DNA of 64,000 bases from Terriglobia bacterium (GTDB lineage: Bacteria > Acidobacteriota > Vicinamibacteria > Vicinamibacterales > CAVVIG01): positions 1 through 64,000 of the forward strand of contig JAIQFX010000009.1 in assembly GCA_020073005.1 (NCBI GenBank), given 5' to 3'. Positions within the stretch are counted from its first letter, which is position 1. Each line of letters opens with the position of its first letter. This document shows positions 58,509 through 64,000 of the stretch, piece by piece. Under the pieces are notes generated by a model. That model was given only the letters and a program-made list of their open reading frames with translations. It searched no databases and was not told the DNA's origin. Both the position numbers and the translations under genes were made by a program.

Positions 58509-60287
58509 ATGCCAGCGATTCACGAAACGCGACGCCGGTTCATGACCCACTTCGCGAGCATCGGCCTCGGGTCGACGCTCGTGCCCGGCATCGTCTGGGC
58601 GCGGATGCAGGACGCCGGCGCGCAGAAGGTCACGCTCGAGATGGTGACCGACGCGATGAAGCTGTCCGGCCTGCCGTTCACCGACGACGAGCTCAAGGCG
58701 ATGGTCGACAGCGCGAACACGAACCTCACGCGCTACGAAGAGATCCGCGCGATCCACATCCCGAACGACGTCTCGCCGCCGTTCCATTTCAGCGCGATCG
58801 TTCCCGGCATCGAGGTCAACAAGACGAAGCTGCCGTTCAAGCTCAGCGCGCCGCCGGCGGTGAAACGTCCTGCGAATCTCGAGGACGTCGCGTTCTGGCC
58901 GGTGCGCCATCTCGCGGAGCTCGTCAAGACGAAGCAGGTCACGTCGTCCGAACTGACCGAGATGTATCTGGGGCGGCTCCATCGCTATAACTCCACACTG
59001 AACTACGCCGTCACGTTTCTCGACGATGTCGCGCGCGCGCAGGCGACGCAGGCCGACGCGGAGATCGCGGCGGGCAAGTACAGAGGTCCGCTGCACGGCA
59101 TTCCGTGGGGCTGCAAGGACATCATCTCGGTCAAGGGCTTCAAGACGACGTGGGGATCGCCCGCGTTCAAGGATCAATCGTTCGACTACGACGCGAGCGT
59201 CGTCGAAATGCTGCGCGACGCGGGCGCCGTCCTGCTCGCGAAGCTCGCCACGGGCGAACTGGCGAGCGGCGATCAGTGGTTCGGCGGCCAGACGAAGAGC
59301 CCATGGGATCCCACACAGGGATCGAGCGGATCGTCGGCTGGACCCTCGTCTGCGACCGCGGCGGGCTGCTGCGGATTCGCGATCGGCACCGAGACCGCGG
59401 GATCGATTCTGAGTCCGGCCGCGCGATGCGGTCTCGCGGGCCTGCGCCCGACGTTCGGCCGCGTCAGCCGCTACGGCGTGATGGCGCTCTCGTGGACGCA
59501 GGATCGGCTGGGCCCGATCTGCCGCTACGCCGAGGACTGCGCGATCGTCATGCAGGCGATCGCCAAGCCGGACGGCCGCGACATGAGCGTGTCGGACGTG
59601 CCGTTCAACTGGAACGCGCAGCTCGACGTCAGGAAGCTGCGCGTCGGCTACATCAAGGAATCGTTCGACGAGCTGACGAACGCGACGGTGAAACAGAATG
59701 CGGCCAAGACGCTCGACACGTTGAAGTCGATCGGCGTGTCGACGTTCATTCCGCTGCAGATTCCCGAGACGCTGACGAATCTCGGCGGGCTCGGCGTCGA
59801 ATCCACGGTCTTCTTCGACGAGCACGCGCGCGCCGGACGGATGAAGGAGGCGCGCGGCGGCGGCCGCGCGAACGGCCGGCTGATTCCCGCCGTCGAGTAC
59901 CTGCAGTCGCAGCGCGTGCGGATGATGATGATGGTGAAGCTCGCCGAGGCGACAAAGAACGTGGACGTCTACGTCGTCGCGTCGAATCTCAGCGCGGGCG
60001 GCCCTGGAAGAAATGGTCGCGAGGGACGAGGCTCCGGTGAAGGACGCGGGCGCGGCAACGCCAATCAGCCGCCGCGGCCGCAGTCGCCGGCGCAGCGGCA
60101 TTCGAACATGGCGAACCTCGCCTGCTATCCCGCGATCAACATTCCGAACGGCTTCAGCGACGGCGGCACGCCGACCAATGTGACGTTCTTCGCGCGCCCG
60201 TTCGGCGAAATGGAATTGCTCGCGCTGGCAAAGGCGTACCAGGACGCCGCTGGATTCCACGAGGTACAGCCCAAACTCGACGCATGA
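58509..60287 (+). CDS. Amidase-signature family hydrolase, probably exported
   Basis: A 592-residue amidase of the Ser-Ser-Lys type. Catalytic Lys in IPWGCKDIISVKG and the Ser pair in TQGSSGSSAGPSSATAAG; the AS signature GTETAGSILSPAARCGLAGLRPTFG (residues about 295-319) follows. The N-terminus ETRRRFMTHFASIGLGSTL looks like a twin-arginine signal. Residues about 497-530 are a Gly/Arg/Pro-rich loop (GGPGRNGREGRGSGEGRG), longer than in relatives, before the C-terminal HSNMANLACYPAINIPNGF. Natural substrate unknown. Confidence 0.9.
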   Translation: MPAIHETRRRFMTHFASIGLGSTLVPGIVWARMQDAGAQKVTLEMVTDAMKLSGLPFTDDELKAMVDSANTNLTRYEEIRAIHIPNDVSPPFHFSAIVPGIEVNKTKLPFKLSAPPAVKRPANLEDVAFWPVRHLAELVKTKQVTSSELTEMYLGRLHRYNSTLNYAVTFLDDVARAQATQADAEIAAGKYRGPLHGIPWGCKDIISVKGFKTTWGSPAFKDQSFDYDASVVEMLRDAGAVLLAKLATGELASGDQWFGGQTKSPWDPTQGSSGSSAGPSSATAAGCCGFAIGTETAGSILSPAARCGLAGLRPTFGRVSRYGVMALSWTQDRLGPICRYAEDCAIVMQAIAKPDGRDMSVSDVPFNWNAQLDVRKLRVGYIKESFDELTNATVKQNAAKTLDTLKSIGVSTFIPLQIPETLTNLGGLGVESTVFFDEHARAGRMKEARGGGRANGRLIPAVEYLQSQRVRMMMMVKLAEATKNVDVYVVASNLSAGGPGRNGREGRGSGEGRGRGNANQPPRPQSPAQRHSNMANLACYPAINIPNGFSDGGTPTNVTFFARPFGEMELLALAKAYQDAAGFHEVQPKLDA

Positions 60288-60291
60288 CGGA

Positions 60292-60335
60292 GGGGGACGG
60301 ATCTCGGCGTCATCACCCTCCGAGACCCGTCCCCC
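60292..60335. repeat. GGGGACGG-type inverted repeat between converging genes
   Basis: GGGGGACGGATCTCGG (60292-60307) faces CCGAGACCCGTCCCCC (60320-60335) with one mismatch and a 12-base loop. It fills the gap between the amidase and the histidine kinase and touches the kinase stop codon. A two-way terminator is likely. Confidence 0.8.
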
Positions 60336-62605
60336 TAATTCGCGTCGAGCGCGCGGCGGACGCGCGCGAGGAGTTCCGTCGGCGAGAACGGCTTGTGGAG
60401 GAGCGCCGCGAAGTCCGTGCGCATGCCTCGCTGCGTCAGCGCCTCGTTCGAGTAGCCTGACATGTAGAGGACCGGCAGCCGCCCCGTCCGCTGCGACTGG
60501 AGCGTGACGCCGAGCTCCAGGCCCGACATCCGCGGCATGACGACGTCGGTCACCACCAGATCGATCGGCACCTCCGGCTGGCCGGCGATCCCCAGCGCTT
60601 CGTCCGGCCCGGCGGCCTCGCGCACCCGATAGCCGTACCGTCTCAACACCTGCGCCACGAACACGCGCGCGAGCGCGTCGTCTTCGACGACGAGCACCGA
60701 CTCGGTGCCGACGAGCCCGACCGATCCGAACGGGTTCGCCTCCGTGCGCGACGGTTCGTTCGTCCACGGCAGGTAGACGCGGAAGATCGATCCACGATCC
60801 GGCTGGCTGTCGACGTCAATCTGTCCGCCGCACTGCTGCACGATGCCGTACACGAGCGCGAGGCCGAGGCCCGTGCCCCGCTCGGTTTCCTTCGTCGTGA
60901 AGAACGGCTCGAACGCGCGCGCCTGCGTCACGGTGTCCATGCCGCAGCCGTTGTCCTCCACCTCGACGACGACGTAGGACCCGGGCCGCATGAACGACAG
61001 CCGCGCCGGCGTCTCGCCGAGGAATTCCTCGCGTCGCGTGCGGATCCAGATGCGCCCGCCCGGCGCGCGCACGGCGTCGCGCGCGTTGACGACGAGATTC
61101 ATCAGCATCTGTTCGAACTGCGATCCGTCCGCCTTGATCTGCAGGTGACCGACGCCGGGCACGACCTCGATCTCGATGTCCTCGGCGATGATGCGCCGCA
61201 TCACCTGGCCGAGGCGCGCCACCACCGCGTTGACGTCGATCACCGTGACGTCCAGACGCTGCCGGCGGCTGAACGCGAGCAGCTGCTGCGTCAGCGCCGC
61301 GGCGCGAATGGCGGCCGTGTGAATTTCGTGGAGGTCCGCCGTCATCGGCTTGTCGGGCCCCATCTGCGCGAGCAGCAGCTCGCTGTAGCCCTGAATCGAC
61401 GTCAGCAGATTGTTGAAGTCGTGGGCGATGCCGCCCGCCAGCTGCGCGACGGCGTCCATCTTCTGCGAATGCCGCACGCGCTCCTCGAGCGCGCGCCGTT
61501 CGGTCACGTCGGTGATGAGCGTCAGGCGCGCCGTGCGTCCGCCCCACGGCACCGGATTCGATTCGACTTCGACGTCGAGCAGCCGGCCGTCCTTCGCGCG
61601 ATGCCGCCACGCCGTGCGTTCGCCGCTGTCGTTGGCCGCGTGCCGGTCGACGTCGGCCCAGTCTTCCTGCAGGTAGAGATCGTGGATCGACAGCGCGAGG
61701 AATTCCGTCTGCGTGTAGCCGTAGCGCGCGACCGCCGTGCGATTGACGGCGAGGAAGCGGCCGGTCTCGGGCTCGTGGACCCACATCGCCTCCGGGCTCG
61801 CGTGGAAGATACGCCGGTAGTGATCCTCCGACGCGCGCAGCGCCTCCTCGGCCTGGCGCCGCTCGGTGACGTCCTCGAGGACCATCAGCGCGCCCGTCGT
61901 GCCGCCTCGCTCCGCGCCAGCGCCGATGGCGGAGATCGTGACGCGGCACCAGATCGACGCGCCGTCCGCGCGGCGGAACACCTGCTCGCGCTGCGACCAC
62001 TCCTCCGCGCCCTCCATCAGCGCGGTGAATCGCGCGCGCTCCTCGCTCGGATCCGCGGACGGGCAGAAGTAGGAGAACGGCACGCCGGCCCACGCCGCGC
62101 TCGGGTAGCCGAGCGTGCGCTCCATCGCCGGATTGATGCGCGCGATCAGGCCGGTCGGCGTGAGCAGGGCCGCGCCGAACGCCGCGTTGTCCCAGGCCGC
62201 GCGGAATTGCCCTTCGCTTTCGCGCAGCGCCGCTTCGGTCCGGTTCCGCCCGACGACGAAGCGATTCATGACGAGGGAGGCGCCGACGAAGGTGAGAAGC
62301 GCGGGGGTGTCGAACGCCGGAGGCGCGCCCGGCGGCGCCATCAGCCCGGCACCGACCGCGCCGAGAAAGATCGAGAGGACCGACGCGGTCTCCGTGCACC
62401 ACCGTGAGGCGACAAATGCCGCGCCGAACAACAGGACGAAGGGCGTGCGGTCGAAGTACGGCCAGGTCAGCCGGCTGAGGGCGATGGCCGCGGCCACTCC
62501 GCCCAGCGCCAGGAGGTAGCTCCAGGCGTCCTCACGGGACCACGCGGGACGACCGGTGTGACCATCGCGCGGCGGGGGAGCCTCGGTGGTCCACGTCAAC
62601 GGCAC
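60335..62605 (-). CDS. Hybrid sensor histidine kinase with two PAS domains and receiver
   Basis: Senses an unknown signal and passes phosphate His to Asp. The 756-residue protein has a membrane N-terminus (helices about 28-110, [20 protein letters not shown]), two PAS domains (about 125-250 and 260-375, each with a PAC-like ending DVTERR), HisKA with the His in [20 protein letters not shown], HATPase motifs [19 protein letters not shown] and [12 protein letters not shown], and a C-terminal receiver with [11 protein letters not shown], phospho-Asp in [13 protein letters not shown] and Lys in [14 protein letters not shown] 62605 has a TATGAT box 5 bases upstream. A separate output regulator is not adjacent. 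Confidence 0.93.
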   Translation of the reverse strand: MPLTWTTEAPPPRDGHTGRPAWSREDAWSYLLALGGVAAAIALSRLTWPYFDRTPFVLLFGAAFVASRWCTETASVLSIFLGAVGAGLMAPPGAPPAFDTPALLTFVGASLVMNRFVVGRNRTEAALRESEGQFRAAWDNAAFGAALLTPTGLIARINPAMERTLGYPSAAWAGVPFSYFCPSADPSEERARFTALMEGAEEWSQREQVFRRADGASIWCRVTISAIGAGAERGGTTGALMVLEDVTERRQAEEALRASEDHYRRIFHASPEAMWVHEPETGRFLAVNRTAVARYGYTQTEFLALSIHDLYLQEDWADVDRHAANDSGERTAWRHRAKDGRLLDVEVESNPVPWGGRTARLTLITDVTERRALEERVRHSQKMDAVAQLAGGIAHDFNNLLTSIQGYSELLLAQMGPDKPMTADLHEIHTAAIRAAALTQQLLAFSRRQRLDVTVIDVNAVVARLGQVMRRIIAEDIEIEVVPGVGHLQIKADGSQFEQMLMNLVVNARDAVRAPGGRIWIRTRREEFLGETPARLSFMRPGSYVVVEVEDNGCGMDTVTQARAFEPFFTTKETERGTGLGLALVYGIVQQCGGQIDVDSQPDRGSIFRVYLPWTNEPSRTEANPFGSVGLVGTESVLVVEDDALARVFVAQVLRRYGYRVREAAGPDEALGIAGQPEVPIDLVVTDVVMPRMSGLELGVTLQSQRTGRLPVLYMSGYSNEALTQRGMRTDFAALLHKPFSPTELLARVRRALDAN

Positions 62606-62610
62606 ACCGG

Positions 62611-62616
62611 ATCATA
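62611..62616 (-). promoter_or_regulatory. TATGAT -10 box of the histidine kinase gene
   Basis: On the minus strand TATGAT ends 5 bases before GTG 62605, consistent with a leaderless message. Confidence 0.4.
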
Positions 62617-62705
62617 GGGAGGGAGGGTCGACCGGCGTCCTCAATTCTTCTTAGAGAATCCCTCAATAATCCTCAGCCGGCGTGCACGAACCCGGGCTTT
62701 GTTCC

Positions 62706-62734
62706 TTGACAGTGCCGTGGCCGGCGCTGACAAT
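62706..62734 (+). promoter_or_regulatory. Promoter of the gamma-glutamyltransferase gene
   Basis: TTGACA (62706-62711), 17-base spacer, GACAAT (62729-62734), then 6 bases to ATG 62741. The spacing places the transcript start at the start codon. Confidence 0.65.
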
Positions 62735-62740
62735 CGCGCG

Positions 62741-64000
62741 ATGAAAACCGCGATCGCCCTCGCCTCTCTTCTGCTGATCCCTGTCACGGCCGCTCCGCAA
62801 CTGGAACCGACGCGCGTCGCGCCGCGGCGCGAAGCCACGATGCGCCCCGAGATCGTCGGGCAGCACGGCATCGTCGCCGGCGGCCGCCATTATTCGGTGC
62901 ACGCCGGCACCCGGATCCTCGAGCAGGGCGGCAACGCGATCGACGCCGGCGTCGCGACCGTGTTCGCGGCGTCCGTGGTCGAGATCTCCCACTTCGGCTT
63001 CGGCGGCGAAGTGCCGACGATGATCTACGACGCGAAGACGAAGCAGGTCGTCGTCATCAACGGCCAGGGCACGGCGCCGAAGGCGGCGACGCCCGCGACG
63101 TTCAAGGCCAAGGGCAAGGTCGACGCGAACGGCCCGCTGGGCGCGACGCTGCCGGCCGTGATGGACGCCATGGCGATCGCGCTCGAGAACTACGGCACGA
63201 TGCGGCTCGAGCAGGTGATGGCGCCCGCGATCGAGCTGGCCGACGGCTTCCCGATGTACGCGTTCCTGCGCGACTTCCTTATAAGCAATAAAGCGAACAC
63301 GATGGCCTACAAGTGGGGCCACCTCTACTATCCCAACGACCGCGTGCCCGAGGTCGGCGAGATCTTCCGGTCGCCGAATCTCGCGAAGACGTTCCGGACG
63401 ATCGTCGCGGCCGAGCACGACGCGTTCGAGAAGACGAAGGATCGCAAGGCCGCGATTCGCGCCGGGCGCGACGCCTTCTACAAGGGCGACATCGCCCGCC
63501 GCATCGCCGACGCCGATCACGCTGAAGGCGGCCTGTTCACGTACGAGGACCTCGCGAACTTCCACGGGTCGATCGAAAAGCCGACGACGACGAACTATCG
63601 CGGATACGACGTCTACAAGGCCGGCACCTGGAATCAGGGCCCGGTGCTCCTCGAGACGCTGAACATTCTCGAAGGCACCGATCTGAAGTCGATGGGCCGC
63701 GGGTCCGCCGACTTCATCCACACCGTCCACGAAGCGATCAAGCTCGCGTACGACGACCGCAACGCGTACCTCGGCGATCCGGCGTTCGCGTCGGTGCCGA
63801 TCGCGGGCCTGCTCTCGAAGCCGTACGCCGCGACGCGCCGCGCGCTGATCGGGCCGAAGGCGTTCCTCGCGCATCGTCCCGGCGATCCGTACGCCTTCGA
63901 CTCGAGCGTGAAACCGCCGGCGCAGCGCTACACGCCGCACTCGCAGGGCCAGAAAGGATCGAGCACCAACGGCGACACGACCTGCGTCGACGTCGTCGAC
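62741..64000 (+). CDS. Gamma-glutamyltransferase family protein, exported; cut by the window edge
   Basis: Cleaves or transfers gamma-glutamyl groups of glutathione-like peptides in the periplasm after self-processing. The visible 420 residues begin with a signal peptide (KTAIALASLLLIPVTAAPQ) and contain HYSVHAGTRILEQGGNAIDAG, EISHFGFGGEVPTMIYD, PGAT-like GPLGATLPAVMDAM, and GDTTCVDVVD at the very end, which carries the autocatalytic Thr that becomes the N-terminus of the small subunit. The remainder lies beyond base 64000. The common GGxGGGG of typical enzymes is altered to FGGEVP, so this is a divergent subfamily. Confidence 0.9.
   Translation, partial: MKTAIALASLLLIPVTAAPQLEPTRVAPRREATMRPEIVGQHGIVAGGRHYSVHAGTRILEQGGNAIDAGVATVFAASVVEISHFGFGGEVPTMIYDAKTKQVVVINGQGTAPKAATPATFKAKGKVDANGPLGATLPAVMDAMAIALENYGTMRLEQVMAPAIELADGFPMYAFLRDFLISNKANTMAYKWGHLYYPNDRVPEVGEIFRSPNLAKTFRTIVAAEHDAFEKTKDRKAAIRAGRDAFYKGDIARRIADADHAEGGLFTYEDLANFHGSIEKPTTTNYRGYDVYKAGTWNQGPVLLETLNILEGTDLKSMGRGSADFIHTVHEAIKLAYDDRNAYLGDPAFASVPIAGLLSKPYAATRRALIGPKAFLAHRPGDPYAFDSSVKPPAQRYTPHSQGQKGSSTNGDTTCVDVVD

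Noticed and set aside
1-64000. Search for phage genes, insertion sequences, transposases, integrases and CRISPR arrays
   Set aside because: No frame with such motifs and no repeat-spacer array was seen. The only repeats are the short families described above.

Overview
The window is high-GC DNA with densely packed genes. It most likely comes from an Acidobacteriota genome, probably of the Vicinamibacteria type. The main markers are a TIGR03435-family exported protein (10326-11117), which is typical of that phylum, a membrane-anchored eukaryotic-like Ser/Thr kinase that runs into a TolB-like propeller (left edge), and many exported esterases and amidases. This assignment is an inference from gene content. 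No rRNA, phage, insertion sequence or CRISPR array was seen.

Layout. 1-10 kb: kinase (cut by the left edge), thiolase, CaiB-type CoA transferase, SDR and quinone oxidoreductase, followed by two exported esterases and a Zn alcohol dehydrogenase. 10-21 kb: DUF1272 protein, TIGR03435 protein and a fatty-acid/beta-oxidation block (SDR, MFS carrier, acyl-CoA dehydrogenase, SDR, acyl-CoA ligase, thioesterase, FadB-like fusion, MaoC hydratase). 21-26 kb: a PEGA protein, a yeast-type cytosine deaminase, a cell-wall amidase with a GerMN protein, then rph, ogt and rdgB. 26-38 kb: a seven-gene MoxR/VWA operon (VWA-GATase, caspase-like, DUF4159, MoxR, DUF58, BatA-like, DUF4175). 38.2-38.7 kb: a decayed kinase/TolB remnant.

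38.7-45.9 kb holds the most striking metabolic island: had-oah-dch-bzdNOPQ, an apparently complete ATP-dependent (class I) benzoyl-CoA reductase with the three enzymes that follow it. It would take benzoyl-CoA to 3-hydroxypimelyl-CoA, which the beta-oxidation genes at 1-21 kb could finish. No benzoate-CoA ligase, ferredoxin or 2-oxoacid:ferredoxin oxidoreductase is visible here.

46-64 kb: a TonB-dependent receptor, two paralogous small membrane proteins, tRNA-Pro(UGG), a secreted kinase-like protein, a cupin, a STAS protein, a DUF3179 gene with an in-frame UGA that looks like selenocysteine, a hydrolase, a sorbosone-dehydrogenase-like propeller, a SoxC/SoxD-like sulfite dehydrogenase pair, an ECF sigma factor with a 40-residue Trp/Cys-rich membrane peptide, a DUF4097 protein, an amidase, a hybrid histidine kinase and a gamma-glutamyltransferase cut by the right edge.

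Three kinds of small repeat run through the window and are not explained by the genes: (1) degenerate tandem repeats of period 7, 8 or 9, often as inverted pairs, at gene borders and sometimes in frame inside genes; (2) a TAGCGCGAG-type hairpin element that supplies the stop codon of four genes and lies just ahead of three start codons; (3) GGGGACGG-type inverted repeats, two of them inside enzymes. Several genes also have a -10 box 5-9 bases from the start codon, which suggests leaderless transcripts.
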